DNA of 64,000 nucleotides, taken from assembly GCF_005771405.1 (NCBI RefSeq), contig NZ_VAUA01000002.1, positions 1 to 64,000 on the forward strand, given 5' to 3'. Below, in pieces: positions 53,578 to 62,925 of this stretch. The stretch's first letter is position 1, and each line of letters opens with the position of its first letter. This DNA is from Parasedimentitalea maritima. GTDB lineage: Bacteria; Pseudomonadota; Alphaproteobacteria; Rhodobacterales; Rhodobacteraceae. A model generated the notes under the pieces. That model did not search any database. It saw nothing but the letters and a program-made list of their open reading frames with translations, and was not told where the DNA came from. Both the position numbers and the translations under genes were made by a program.

Positions 53578-54252
53578 ATGCTACTGGACCATTTCAACTC
53601 TTTCGCAGACTTTCAGTCGGTGAACCTGCTGATGGAATTCCCGGTATCCAAGCCTGTTGCACCCGCTGTTCGCCGCCCCCGGCCCCAGGCTGGCGGCTTT
53701 CTGCCTGACACTCTGGTTGAAACCGATCGCGGTTTTGTTCAGATGCGGGACGTGAAGCCCGGCGATAGCATCTACACTTTTGATGGCGGCTGTCAGGAAG
53801 TGAAATCGATCAATCATTCTGTTCCACGCATGACTACCCTGGTACACGTTCCTGCTGGTGCTCTTGGCAATGACGTCGATCTGATGCTGCCCTCCGACCA
53901 GATGGTAGCCTTGGAACTGGATGCTGCCGAGCGTCTGTTTGATGTCGCCCTGGTGATGACCAAGCTGATCTCGCTGGTTGGCTACAAAGGAATCACACCT
54001 GCCATGCCAGAGCGTCTTGCCCGTATCCACCTGAGCTTTGCAGAAGAAGAGCTGATCTGGGCTGAAAGCGGCATGCTGTTGCAGGCCCCCGGCAGCACTC
54101 TCGACTCAGCGTTCCGCAAATTGTCATTCGCCGAAACGCGCCAAATTCTGGCCAGTGAAGATGGTCGTGCTCTGGCCCTGACAGGTATGGATCCGGTGTC
54201 CGCACCTGAACCAAGCCCCCTGGACAAAGTTCTGGCGCCCCTCGCCGCTTAA
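53578..54252 (+). CDS. Hint-domain (hedgehog/intein-like) protein
   Basis: A 224-residue protein. Residues about 40-190 form a Hint domain starting FLPDTLVETDRGFVQMRD followed by VKPGDSIYTFDG and, after about 60 residues, LMLPSDQMVALELD. The usual catalytic cysteine at the first Hint position is replaced (LPDT), so self-splicing or cleavage is unlikely. Such stand-alone Hint domains are common in roseobacters, often in large repeat proteins. The tail is Pro/Ser rich. A CtrA-like site upstream suggests cell-cycle or motility-linked expression. Confidence 0.82.
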   Translation: MLLDHFNSFADFQSVNLLMEFPVSKPVAPAVRRPRPQAGGFLPDTLVETDRGFVQMRDVKPGDSIYTFDGGCQEVKSINHSVPRMTTLVHVPAGALGNDVDLMLPSDQMVALELDAAERLFDVALVMTKLISLVGYKGITPAMPERLARIHLSFAEEELIWAESGMLLQAPGSTLDSAFRKLSFAETRQILASEDGRALALTGMDPVSAPEPSPLDKVLAPLAA

Positions 54253-54275
54253 CTCCCTTATTCTCCCCGACTCAC

Positions 54276-54298
54276 GGCCCGCTTAGTGCGGGCCTTTT
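54276..54298 (+). terminator. terminator after the Hint-domain gene
   Basis: A perfect 7-bp stem (GGCCCGC / GCGGGCC, loop TTAGT) followed by TTTTCTTT. Confidence 0.9.
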
Positions 54299-54726
54299 CT
54301 TTGTCGTCTCATGTGTTCCAGATCGCAGAAACCCATCCCCCAACACCCTTCGCGCAGCCTCATTCCAGGACCTGCGGCAAATGATACATCCAATACATGT
54401 GATCCTTTGATGACAACCGAGGTCTAAGCCTCTATGTCGGGGCCAACGTCCCAAACGGATTCGAAGCCACCCGCCTTGCCGATGCCGAAGATGACACCAG
54501 TTCCCTCCGATACGAAAAAGAAATCGCACCACAATTGCGACGGCTTTGTCTTGTCTGGAGCGATTGATAGTACCAATCGTGTCGCGTTTGGCTTTTGGGG
54601 AGACCGAGGCTACCGATCACCGAAAGGGTCACGATGATCGTCGCACTGTCACCAGACACGATCAATGACAACACGACTGAGCATGCTCAGCTGACGAAAC
54701 ACGCAATGTGAAAGTGGAGCCACTGA
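54299..54726. other. gap before purF, no convincing gene
   Basis: About 430 bp. Short frames exist on both strands (for example a plus-strand stretch with GFEATRLADAEDDTS) but none has a ribosome binding site and family similarity. It may contain a decayed gene. The purF promoter should lie near 54650-54720. Confidence 0.45.
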
Positions 54727-56253
54727 ATGTGTGGGATTTTGGGGATAGCAAGCCGGACCGATGAGGTCTTTGCAGAAATTTATGACGGTTTGCTGATGTT
54801 GCAGCATCGTGGTCAGGATGCCTCTGGTATCGTGACCTATACCGGCGAAAACTTTCGCGAACAAAAGGCCACTGGTCTGGTCAAGGATGTCTTCGATGCA
54901 GACGATGCCAAAGTCCTGACCGGCAAAGTTGGTATTGGTCACGTCCGGTATCCTACAGCTGGCTCGCTAAATGCCTCCGAGGCACAGCCCTTCTTTGTTA
55001 ACGCGCCCTACGGTATCTATCTTGTCCACAACGGCAACATCACAAATACCACGGAACAGCGTGAAAAGATCATTGCCAAATATAGCCGTCATCTGCGCAC
55101 CACTTCGGATTCCGAAATTCTGCTGAATGTCCTGGCAGACAAAATTTCCGATAGCATCAAGGTCAACGGCACCGCGGATCCCAAGCGCAACCTGTTTGCC
55201 GGGGTCAAAATGACAATGGAACGCATACAGGGTGCTTATTCGGTAATCACCCTGATCGCTGGCGTTGGTATGCTGGCCTTTCGTGACCCACATGGCATCC
55301 GCCCACTCTCGGTTGCTCAGCGGACTAATGAAAATGGCGAACATGACTATGCCTTCGCTTCTGAAGACGTGGCCTTTGGCATCAATGAATTTGAAAAGCT
55401 GCGTGATGTGGCACCGGGCGAAGCCATCTTGATTGATCTCGACGGCAATATGCACAGTTTTCAGGCAGTTGAGGGGAAACTGACCCCCTGTATTTTCGAA
55501 TATGTCTATCTGGCACGCCCCGATTCCATGTTGGATGGGATTTCCGTTTATAAAACCCAGCTGCGGATGGGGCAGACCCTGGCCAAGCAAATTCAAGACG
55601 CAAATCTTGAGATCGACAGCATTATCCCGGTCCCGGATTCCGCCCGTCCCGTCGCACTGGAAGTGGCCAACGCCACCGGCATCCGCTACCGCGAAGGTCT
55701 GGTCAAAAACCGCTATATTGGACGTACGTTCATCATGCCCGGCCAGGCCGAACGCCAGAAATCCGTCCGTCGCAAGCTGAATGCTATCCCGCTGGAAATG
55801 AAGGGGCTCAACATTCTGTTGATCGACGATTCCATCGTACGAGGCAACACGATCAAAAAGATCGTTCAGATGTGCCGCGACGCCGGAGCCAAAAAAGTCT
55901 ATGTGGCCAGTGCATCGCCACCCGTGAAGTTTCCCAATGTCTATGGAATCGACATGCCGACCAAGCGCGAACTGGTCGCAGACAATCGCTCAATTGAAGA
56001 GATCCAACAGGAACTTGGCACTGACGCTCTCATCTATCAGAAACTAGAAGATCTGATTTGGGCAGCGAAAGAGGGCAACAAGGATATCCAACAGTTCGAT
56101 TGTTCCTGTTTTGACGGCGACTATCTAACCGGCAGTGTGAGCGACAGCTATTTGGAATCACTGGAAAACAGCAATCGCGTCAGTGAAAAGATGAGTGCCG
56201 CACCGATCGCTGGAGAGTCCTGGAACGGCGCCAAACTAGCCACAAACGGGTAG
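54727..56253 (+). CDS. purF: amidophosphoribosyltransferase
   Basis: A 508-residue enzyme committing PRPP to purine synthesis. The N-terminal glutaminase starts MCGILGIASR (Cys2 is the nucleophile after Met removal), and the PRPP motif is LLIDDSIVRGNTIKK. The C-terminal extension (about 20 residues, SEKMSAAPIAGESWNG) is low complexity. A hairpin terminator follows. Confidence 0.98.
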   Translation: MCGILGIASRTDEVFAEIYDGLLMLQHRGQDASGIVTYTGENFREQKATGLVKDVFDADDAKVLTGKVGIGHVRYPTAGSLNASEAQPFFVNAPYGIYLVHNGNITNTTEQREKIIAKYSRHLRTTSDSEILLNVLADKISDSIKVNGTADPKRNLFAGVKMTMERIQGAYSVITLIAGVGMLAFRDPHGIRPLSVAQRTNENGEHDYAFASEDVAFGINEFEKLRDVAPGEAILIDLDGNMHSFQAVEGKLTPCIFEYVYLARPDSMLDGISVYKTQLRMGQTLAKQIQDANLEIDSIIPVPDSARPVALEVANATGIRYREGLVKNRYIGRTFIMPGQAERQKSVRRKLNAIPLEMKGLNILLIDDSIVRGNTIKKIVQMCRDAGAKKVYVASASPPVKFPNVYGIDMPTKRELVADNRSIEEIQQELGTDALIYQKLEDLIWAAKEGNKDIQQFDCSCFDGDYLTGSVSDSYLESLENSNRVSEKMSAAPIAGESWNGAKLATNG

Positions 56254-56374
56254 TGCGGTCATCGCTAAGATTTCTCAAACGCAAGCGGCTAACTGCTTAC
56301 ATTGAGGATCTGAGGTCGGCAAAAATTGATATTTGAGCCTCAGCGGAGTATAGGCTCGAATCATCCAGTATTGG

Positions 56375-56408
56375 AGGCGCTGTCCGTTTGGTCAGCGCCT
56401 TTTACTTT
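56375..56408 (+). terminator. terminator after purF
   Basis: An 8-bp stem (AGGCGCTG / CAGCGCCT, loop TCCGTTTGGT) followed by TTTACTTT. Confidence 0.75.
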
Positions 56409-56430
56409 GCCCATGTGAAAGGCCCGCCCT

Positions 56431-56994
56431 TTGGACGCGCACCTCGCCCGTATGTTGACTTCGTCACGCCAGTGTCGCTGCTGTGGCGCCACCTTTGCAC
56501 AATTGCTCAGCCTGGCCTGCGATCGTCCGGACATGTGTCCTGAAGACATGCCTCAACAAGACAACACAGCCATCATTGCCGAGCGCGGCGATGTGCTAAC
56601 AGATGACTTCTGTCGCATTGGCGACCTTCATTTCCTGCGCTGCGTACTTGCTGTGCCGTTGATTGGCGGCGATGAGGAAGAGTTTGTTCTTGGCACCTGG
56701 GCCAGTGTCAGCCGTGAAAACTTTGACTCCTATATGGATCTGTTTGAGCTGCGTGAAACTGAAACGCTTAGCAATTGCCCGGCCTGGCTGTCCAACGCGA
56801 TCCCTCCGGGCATGGGAGAACCGGTCGCTGGCATGCTGCACATGCGGCCAGAGGGCCAATACCCCGAACTGATGATTTCAGAAACCGGACACCCACTATA
56901 TCCACTGCAGAAAAACGGGGCGCAGCTCGAAGAGCTGTTCGATCTCCTTTACTCTTACGGCCATGATATGGCTTCGCTGGTGTATGACGCCTGA
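56431..56994 (+). CDS. DUF2199 protein
   Basis: A 187-residue protein starting at TTG, 8 nt after AAAGG. The N-terminal CRCCG zinc-like pair and the DUF2199 pattern (TDDFCRIGDLHFLRCVLAVP, then LGTWASVSRENF) match that family, which also occurs as immunity-like proteins. The C-terminus ends YSYGHDMASLVYDA. No adjacent toxin is recognisable, so a housekeeping role is equally possible. An internal ATG after seven codons is the alternative start. Confidence 0.75.
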   Translation: MDAHLARMLTSSRQCRCCGATFAQLLSLACDRPDMCPEDMPQQDNTAIIAERGDVLTDDFCRIGDLHFLRCVLAVPLIGGDEEEFVLGTWASVSRENFDSYMDLFELRETETLSNCPAWLSNAIPPGMGEPVAGMLHMRPEGQYPELMISETGHPLYPLQKNGAQLEELFDLLYSYGHDMASLVYDA

Positions 56995-57203
56995 CGCAGA
57001 TCTAATCTGAATTTCAAGGGTGGTGCGGCCACCCGTCTCTTATTTTCAAGGGTCTACGCAGGGAATTGCCGACAGGCACCCCATTGCGCTACATCCCGCG
57101 CACCGCCTTTTTCCTCCTTATGTTCCCCCCCGTTTGTGGCTGCTAAGCGCTGCAACGACCAGACAAGTATGGCCGCACCTTTGCGGCCAAGAGGATACCG
57201 ACG

Positions 57204-57452
57204 ATGACAAATGCTAAAGTGGCCGACCTGGCAACCCAAAGCGAAACACTCGATCAAACGTCACTGACCCTGATGGGATTATTCGGGCCTGCGCAAGACC
57301 TCAGCGCCCTGATGCGCCTGCCCAGCGGTCGTGTACGCCGGGTAAAACGTGGCACGCGGTTGTCGTCGGGTCGCGTTGTCGGCATTGATACACATGGCGT
57401 CTTGCTAGAGAAAAACGGTACAACCCGACGTCTTGCGATGCCCGGCAGTTAA
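57204..57452 (+). CDS. short protein with PilP/GspC-like strand motif
   Basis: An 82-residue protein. Residues 38-75 (LMRLPSGRVRRVKRGTRL, then SSGRVVGIDTHGVLLEKNG) resemble the small beta-domain of PilP/GspC inner-membrane periplasmic proteins (G-x-V-x-x-V-x-x-G-x-x-L-x-x-G-x-V). The N-terminal half is helical. There is no signal peptide or membrane helix, so it is not a classical secretion component. It follows the DUF2199 gene on the same strand. Function unknown. Confidence 0.6.
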   Translation: MTNAKVADLATQSETLDQTSLTLMGLFGPAQDLSALMRLPSGRVRRVKRGTRLSSGRVVGIDTHGVLLEKNGTTRRLAMPGS

Positions 57453-57506
57453 TCCGCCGCAGCAAGGCCTCTTGACCCGCTGCCACACTCGGACCACAAG
57501 GCTGCC

Positions 57507-58154
57507 ATGACACAGAAAATTGCTCTCATCACCGGCGCATCGCGCGGACTGGGTGCCGCTCTGGCCGAAGCCCTGGCGCCAACCCACCATATCATCGCAG
57601 TGGCGCGGACCACTGGCGCTCTGGAAGAGTTGGATGACCGTATCCAGTCGGCAGGCGGCAGCGCTACGCTGGCACCGATGGATGTGACCAATGCTGACGC
57701 CATGGCAACCCTGTGCCGCGGAATTCATGACCGCTGGGGCAAGCTTGACCTGTGGCTGCACAGCGCCATCCATGCCGTACCCCTAAGCCCGGCAAATTTT
57801 GCCGCTGGCTCGGACTGGAACAAATCCATTGCCGTCAACGCAAGCGCGACGGCCTTGCTTATTTCTTATGTGGCGCCATTGCTTGCACAACAGGGTCAGG
57901 CCATCTTTTTTGACGATCCCCGCGCAGGACAAAAATTCTTTGGCACTTACGGCGCCACCAAAACCGCGCAGATGGCGCTGGTCGGTTCTTGGGCAGCTGA
58001 GACCGAAAAAACCGGACCCAAGGTATCCGTTGTCACGCCACAGCCCATGCCAACCGCCCTCCGCGCACGGTTTTTCCCAGGCGAAGATCAATCAGAATTG
58101 GCAAACCCGATGGATGAAGCCAAGCGCCTGTTGGCAGAGCTGCAGCTGACTTGA
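57507..58154 (+). CDS. short-chain dehydrogenase/reductase (SDR) family protein
   Basis: A 215-residue Rossmann-fold oxidoreductase. The cofactor motif is ITGASRGLGAALA and the active site is YGATK (Tyr, Lys). The usual structural NNAG motif is replaced by LHSAIHA, and the serine of the catalytic triad is not obvious, so the enzyme may have an altered mechanism. The substrate is unknown. It is followed by a methyltransferase gene on the same strand. Confidence 0.85.
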   Translation: MTQKIALITGASRGLGAALAEALAPTHHIIAVARTTGALEELDDRIQSAGGSATLAPMDVTNADAMATLCRGIHDRWGKLDLWLHSAIHAVPLSPANFAAGSDWNKSIAVNASATALLISYVAPLLAQQGQAIFFDDPRAGQKFFGTYGATKTAQMALVGSWAAETEKTGPKVSVVTPQPMPTALRARFFPGEDQSELANPMDEAKRLLAELQLT

Positions 58155-58186
58155 CCTTGGTTACAACTGGCCGATAGCCTGCGCCT

Positions 58187-58843
58187 ATGCGCCGTCTCTC
58201 TCTCTTTCCCTCCCGCCGGACCACGTCTGAAACGGCGGTAAAATCTCTATACGCCCGGGCTGCAGATGGTTGGCAGGCTGGGATAGAGCGCATTGGCTAC
58301 AAAGAAGCCTATCACGCATTGACGCGCAGTGCCGTGATCGCTGCGCCGCTTGATGGGCCGGGCAAAGTGCTGGACGCCGGAGCAGGCACAGGCGCACTCT
58401 CATTTGCGTTTGCACAGAATACGCAACTCCCATGCCACTATGATCTTCTGGACCTGTCACCAGAAATGCTAAACCGGGCTGGCAACATCATCTCTGCATC
58501 AACGCGCCAGATTATTGGGGCTATTGGGGCAGCAGACCTCTCATGCCAAAAATATGATCGCGTTCTATGTGGTCATGCAATCGAGCACTGCGATGATGCA
58601 CAGGCCGCTTTGGCCTGGCTTTTCGAGCAACTCAGACCCGGTGGGCAGGCAATATTTGCGATATCCAAACCACATTGGTGCACGGCCTTAGTGCGGTGGA
58701 AGTACGGTAGCGCAGCCTTTACGCCTGACGTCATCGAACAGATGCTTGCGCAGGTTGGTTTTGTCGACGTCCAAACGCGTCCCCATCACAACGGCCCTCC
58801 TAGCCGCCTGAGCTGCGGGTATCTGGCCACACGCCCTCACTGA
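58187..58843 (+). CDS. class I SAM-dependent methyltransferase
   Basis: A 218-residue enzyme. Motif I is VLDAGAGTGALSFAF and the post-I acidic residue is in YDLLDLSPEMLNRA. The body resembles UbiE/Methyltransf_11-type small-molecule methyltransferases (YDRVLCGHAIEHCDDAQA). Its substrate is unknown. It lies 32 bp after the SDR gene, so the two may work together. Confidence 0.85.
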   Translation: MRRLSLFPSRRTTSETAVKSLYARAADGWQAGIERIGYKEAYHALTRSAVIAAPLDGPGKVLDAGAGTGALSFAFAQNTQLPCHYDLLDLSPEMLNRAGNIISASTRQIIGAIGAADLSCQKYDRVLCGHAIEHCDDAQAALAWLFEQLRPGGQAIFAISKPHWCTALVRWKYGSAAFTPDVIEQMLAQVGFVDVQTRPHHNGPPSRLSCGYLATRPH

Positions 58844-58859
58844 TACGCGCCGTTGGAAT

Positions 58860-58883
58860 GGTGCGTGCAAGCACACACCCTAC
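58860..58883 (-). repeat. dispersed short palindrome (family R2), copy 4
   Basis: GGTGCGTGC-AA-GCACACACC followed by CTAC, 17 bp after the methyltransferase stop codon. It matches copy 2 in orientation. Confidence 0.75.
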
Positions 58884-59088
58884 CTTGCCCTTCCTGTCCG
58901 GCGCGACGATCATCCCTCCAACAACAGACCGGTATGTTTGCTAGAGCGGCTTCTGTCCATTCCCCTCAGGCGACCAGCTGTGGCACAGTCAACAACCTCT
59001 GGCGTCAGCGCACTGTCAATGTCGCCAAAGACTTGCCCCATGTGCCGCCACCGCCTATGCAGTAAAAAACACCACCAGAGGGCGGCCC

Positions 59089-59871
59089 ATGCGTATTCTC
59101 ATCACCAATGACGACGGTATCAGTGCTCCGGGGCTTGTGGTGCTTGAAGCCATCGCCCAAACGCTGGCCGGCCCGCAGGGTGAAGTCTGGACCGTGGCCC
59201 CGGCCTTTGAACAATCTGGTGTCGGTCACTGTATCAGCTATACCCACCCCACCATGATGACCAAGCTGGGCGAACGCCGGTTTGCAGCTGAAGGCTCACC
59301 AGCGGATTGTGTGTTGGCTGGGCTCCATGTGGTGATGAAGGATACCCCACCGGATCTGGTGCTCTCCGGCGTCAACCGCGGCAACAACTCCGCCGAAAAT
59401 GCGCTGTACTCTGGCACCTTGGGGGGCGCGATGGAAGCGGCCCTGCAGGGGGTGCCGGCAATCGGGCTGTCACAGTATTTTGGACCTCGCAACTATGAAA
59501 CTGCCAACCCGTTTGAGGCAGCCTCGGTGCATGGGGCCGCATTGATTGCCCGCATTTTTGAGGCAAAAGTGCAGTCGAATAACGACTATGGCCTGTTCTA
59601 CAATGTCAACTTTCCGCCTGTTCCAGCTGCTGAGGTCAAAGGCACCCGTGTGGCTGCTCAGGGGCTGCGCCCCGGCACCTCTTTCACTGCGGAGCCACAG
59701 CTGTCGCCCACGGGGCGCCCCTATCTTTGGATCAAAGGTGGCGACCAGCATATCCCCACTGCGCCGGGAACCGATGCTGCCGTCAATCTGGAGGGCTATA
59801 TTTCAGTGACGCCAATGCGTGCTGATTTGACGGCCCATGACGCGCTGGAGGCCCTGAAGGTCATTCAATGA
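59089..59871 (+). CDS. surE: 5'/3'-nucleotidase SurE
   Basis: A 260-residue metal-dependent nucleotidase that dephosphorylates nucleoside monophosphates and is linked to stationary-phase survival. The metal site motif is [14 protein letters not shown]; a serine/asparagine region with [18 protein letters not shown] completes the active site. The stop overlaps pcm by four bases, the common surE-pcm arrangement. Confidence 0.97.
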   Translation: MRILITNDDGISAPGLVVLEAIAQTLAGPQGEVWTVAPAFEQSGVGHCISYTHPTMMTKLGERRFAAEGSPADCVLAGLHVVMKDTPPDLVLSGVNRGNNSAENALYSGTLGGAMEAALQGVPAIGLSQYFGPRNYETANPFEAASVHGAALIARIFEAKVQSNNDYGLFYNVNFPPVPAAEVKGTRVAAQGLRPGTSFTAEPQLSPTGRPYLWIKGGDQHIPTAPGTDAAVNLEGYISVTPMRADLTAHDALEALKVIQ

Positions 59872-60515
59872 GCAGCCCAGACCCCGAAACCAAGATGCAG
59901 TTCCTGTTTGCCCTTCGTTCAAAAGGGGTGACCGAAGCCCGTGTGCTGAATGTAATGGAGGAAGTTGACCGCGGGCCCTTTATTCGCGGCTTGTTTGCGC
60001 AACGTGCCTACGAAGACATGCCCCTGCCCATTGCCTGCGGTCAGACAATTTCGCAACCCTCCGTGGTTGGCCTGATGACCCAGGCACTGCAGGTGTCATC
60101 ACGCGATACGGTGCTCGAAGTTGGGACTGGCTCGGGCTATCAAGCAGCAATCTTGTCGAAACTGGCGCGACGGGTCTATACTGTCGATCGCCACGCCCGT
60201 TTAGTTCGCGAGGCACGGCAGATTTTTGAAAAGCTACACCTTGCTAATATCACCTCACTGGTCGGGGATGGCAGCTTTGGGTTGCCCGATCAGGCGCCGT
60301 TTGACCGCATTTTGGTCACTGCCGCCGCTGAAGATCCACCAGGGCCGCTTCTGGCGCAGCTCAAAGTTGGCGGAATCATGGTTGTGCCCGTGGGTCAGTC
60401 AGATGCGGTGCAGACCCTAATTCGGGTGCAAAAAACGCCAGATGGGTTGGAATATGACGAATTACGCCCTGTTCGCTTCGTGCCCCTGCTTGAGGGATTG
60501 GGCAAAGAGACATAA
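59868..60515 (+). CDS. pcm: protein-L-isoaspartate O-methyltransferase
   Basis: A 215-residue repair enzyme methylating isoaspartyl residues in damaged proteins. The SAM motif is [15 protein letters not shown]; substrate-side motif is [14 protein letters not shown]. Four-base overlap with surE. Length is normal. Confidence 0.97.
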   Translation: MSSPDPETKMQFLFALRSKGVTEARVLNVMEEVDRGPFIRGLFAQRAYEDMPLPIACGQTISQPSVVGLMTQALQVSSRDTVLEVGTGSGYQAAILSKLARRVYTVDRHARLVREARQIFEKLHLANITSLVGDGSFGLPDQAPFDRILVTAAAEDPPGPLLAQLKVGGIMVVPVGQSDAVQTLIRVQKTPDGLEYDELRPVRFVPLLEGLGKET

Positions 60516-60632
60516 GTAGTGCCAAATCCAGGCCTATTCGGGCCTGCCTAGGCCAGAGTTCTGGCTATAGAAATGAACGAGTGACTGTATACCCCCGGCA
60601 CAAAAGGGGGATCGCATTTGCAGGAGAGCAGA

Positions 60633-61841
60633 ATGACGATGACCTTCCCCTTTTCCCGCCTAACACGCAGCGCCACCATGTTGTCTGCACTGGCGATTAT
60701 GGCAGCATGTGACGGCCCCTTGGACTATGATTTGCGTGGGCAGGTCGGTGGTTTCAACACCTCCAATGCCGCACAGAACGCGACCACTGGTCGCCCTCCT
60801 GCAGATGACCGTGGATTGATCACCTACCCCACCTATCAGGTGGCAGTGGCACAACGTGGAGATACCGTCGCAGATGTTGCTGCGCGGATCGGAATGCAGG
60901 CTGACGAAATAGCCCGCTTCAACGGGGTCCAGCCCAGCGACCCTCTGCGACCCGGTGAGGTACTTGCGCTGCCACGCAGGGCACCGGATCAAGTGATTTC
61001 CTCAGGAACCCCCGCCAATCCGGGCTCGGTTGATATCGAAGCGCTTGCCGGATCAGCTATAGATGGCGCCACATCCCCTAATCCCGGCTCTGTGACCACC
61101 ACTCAGTTACAGCCGACACCGTCCAGAGTTGAAAAGCCCGCGGTTCAAGAGGGGCCGGAGCCGGTACGCCACAAGGTCACCCGCGGTGAAACCGCCTATA
61201 CGGTCTCGCGGCTGTATCAGGTTCCCGTCAAAGCACTTGCCGAATGGAATGGTTTGAGCAGCGATTTTGCCATTCGCGAAGGCCAATATTTGCTGATCCC
61301 AATTAAGGACCAATCCGCCCCTGCCCCTGCATCACCGGCAGTCGCCACCACAGTGACAGTTCCCGGTCAGGGTACCACCACGCCTACCCCTCCAAGTTCG
61401 ACCAAACCTCTGCCACAAGAAAATGTCGCTGCAGTTGCTGAAACGCAGCCCGAAGCACAGGTTGAAGTCCCGACCCCCAGCCGTAACAATCAGGCCGCAA
61501 TGAGCTATCCGGTTCAGGGCAAAATCATTCGAACCTATTCCAGGGGTAAGAATGACGGGATCGATATCGCGGCGGCCGCAGGCACCCCAGTCAAAGCCGC
61601 ACGAAGCGGTACAGTTGCTGCGATAACCGAAGATTCCAACAAAGTCCCAATCATTGTCATCCGTCACGATGCAAAGCTACTGACGGTTTATGCGAATGTG
61701 GAAAACATCGAGGTCAACAAAGGCGACAAGATCAAACGTGGCCAGACCATCGCTGCACTGCGCAGCGGTAACGATGCCTATGTTCATTTTGAAGTACGTG
61801 ACGGTTTTGATTCAGTCGATCCACTGCCTTACCTGCAATAA
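60633..61841 (+). CDS. nlpD: NlpD-like lipoprotein with two LysM domains and a degenerate M23 domain
   Basis: A 402-residue outer-membrane-type lipoprotein. The signal peptide has the lipobox MAAC (Cys26). Two LysM peptidoglycan-binding domains (about 70-120 and 175-225, the latter starting HKVTRGETAYTV) precede an M23-type domain (about 300-400, GIDIAAAAGTPVKAARSG). The zinc ligands of active M23 peptidases are missing: the HxH segment reads YVHFEVR, and no histidine lies before GIDI. So it should act as a regulator of amidases, as E. coli NlpD does. The ATG of MTMTF with GGAG upstream is used. Confidence 0.93.
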   Translation: MTMTFPFSRLTRSATMLSALAIMAACDGPLDYDLRGQVGGFNTSNAAQNATTGRPPADDRGLITYPTYQVAVAQRGDTVADVAARIGMQADEIARFNGVQPSDPLRPGEVLALPRRAPDQVISSGTPANPGSVDIEALAGSAIDGATSPNPGSVTTTQLQPTPSRVEKPAVQEGPEPVRHKVTRGETAYTVSRLYQVPVKALAEWNGLSSDFAIREGQYLLIPIKDQSAPAPASPAVATTVTVPGQGTTTPTPPSSTKPLPQENVAAVAETQPEAQVEVPTPSRNNQAAMSYPVQGKIIRTYSRGKNDGIDIAAAAGTPVKAARSGTVAAITEDSNKVPIIVIRHDAKLLTVYANVENIEVNKGDKIKRGQTIAALRSGNDAYVHFEVRDGFDSVDPLPYLQ

Positions 61842-61912
61842 GGCAGTGAAATTGGAGTCGCAGCCCTATCAGGCCTGCGGCGCAAATATGTAAGGTCTTG
61901 CCGGACCGCGCG

Positions 61913-62755
61913 TTAACTCAGTGCAACACCCTGACGCCCTGCCAGATCAACAAAGAACTGCCAGGCGACACGGCCCGAACGGGCACCACGTGTTGCCTGC
62001 CATTCTATCGCCTCGGCCCGTAAGGTATCAGCCTCAACACTCACGCCATAAGCCGTGCAATAGCCGTCGATCATCGCGAGGTATTCATCCTGATCACAGG
62101 GATGGAAGCCCAACCACAAACCAAAACGATCTGACAGTGAGACCTTTTCCTCGACTGCCTCAGACGGGTTGATGGCGCTGGAGCGTTCGTTTTCGATCAT
62201 GTCGCGCGGCATCAGGTGGCGACGGTTTGAGGTGGCATAGAACACCACGTTTTCTGGCCGCCCTTCGATGCCGCCGTCCAGCACCGCCTTCAGGCTTTTG
62301 TAATGCTGGTCGTCATGGCTAAACGACAGGTCATCGCAAAACAGGATGAACCGTTGCGACGCGCTGCGCAGATGATGCAGCAATCGCGCCACCGAAGGCA
62401 GGTCTTCGCGCTGCAGTTCCACCAGCTTCAGATCCGCGTGATCCTTCAACAGTGCCCCATGCACCGCCTTTACAAGGCTCGACTTACCCATGCCCCGCGC
62501 GCCCCACAACAGGGCATTGTTGGCGCCATGCCCCCGGGCAAAACGCCGGGTGTTTTCCAGCAATGTATCGCGTGAGCGGTTTATGCCCACCAACAGATCC
62601 AAATCCACCCGACTTATATCCGCCACAGGCTCCAGCCGCTCAGGCTCCACATGCCAGACAAAGGCCGTGGCCGCGTCAAAATCTGGTGCCGCGAGGGGCG
62701 CTGGTGCCATCCGTTCCAAAGCTTCAGCAATGCGGGTGAGTGTGATCTGGTCCAT
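61913..62755 (-). CDS. DUF815 AAA+ ATPase
   Basis: A 280-residue AAA+-type protein. Walker A is WGARGMGKSSLVKA and Walker B is FILFCDDLSF; sensor regions are VFYATSNRRHLM and RSGRVAWQFF. The ATG of MDQITLTRIAEALERM is the family start; the longer frame adds codons without similarity. It is the usual neighbour of surE-pcm-nlpD in related genomes, on the opposite strand. Substrate unknown. A decayed copy of its 5' end occurs downstream of phzF. Confidence 0.9.
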   Translation of the reverse strand: MDQITLTRIAEALERMAPAPLAAPDFDAATAFVWHVEPERLEPVADISRVDLDLLVGINRSRDTLLENTRRFARGHGANNALLWGARGMGKSSLVKAVHGALLKDHADLKLVELQREDLPSVARLLHHLRSASQRFILFCDDLSFSHDDQHYKSLKAVLDGGIEGRPENVVFYATSNRRHLMPRDMIENERSSAINPSEAVEEKVSLSDRFGLWLGFHPCDQDEYLAMIDGYCTAYGVSVEADTLRAEAIEWQATRGARSGRVAWQFFVDLAGRQGVALS

Positions 62756-62925
62756 CGGTGTCTCCGTCCTGTCTTGCCGCTGACAAAGCATGATATCGCC
62801 AAAGCAACAAGGGCAAGATCCATGCTCCACATTAATTCAATTATTGTGATATATTCAATCATAAATATCAATTTTCCTTATGCAATGACTTCGAATAGAA
62901 AGGACCCAACACAAAGGAGACCACA

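Noticed and set aside
54299-54726. Possible pseudogene before purF
   Set aside because: Short stretches look protein-like but no family or consistent frame can be assigned, so I list it only as a gap.
56431-57452. Toxin-immunity pair (DUF2199 plus small protein)
   Set aside because: The small protein has no toxin features and the spacing is over 200 bp; there is no evidence of a functional pair.
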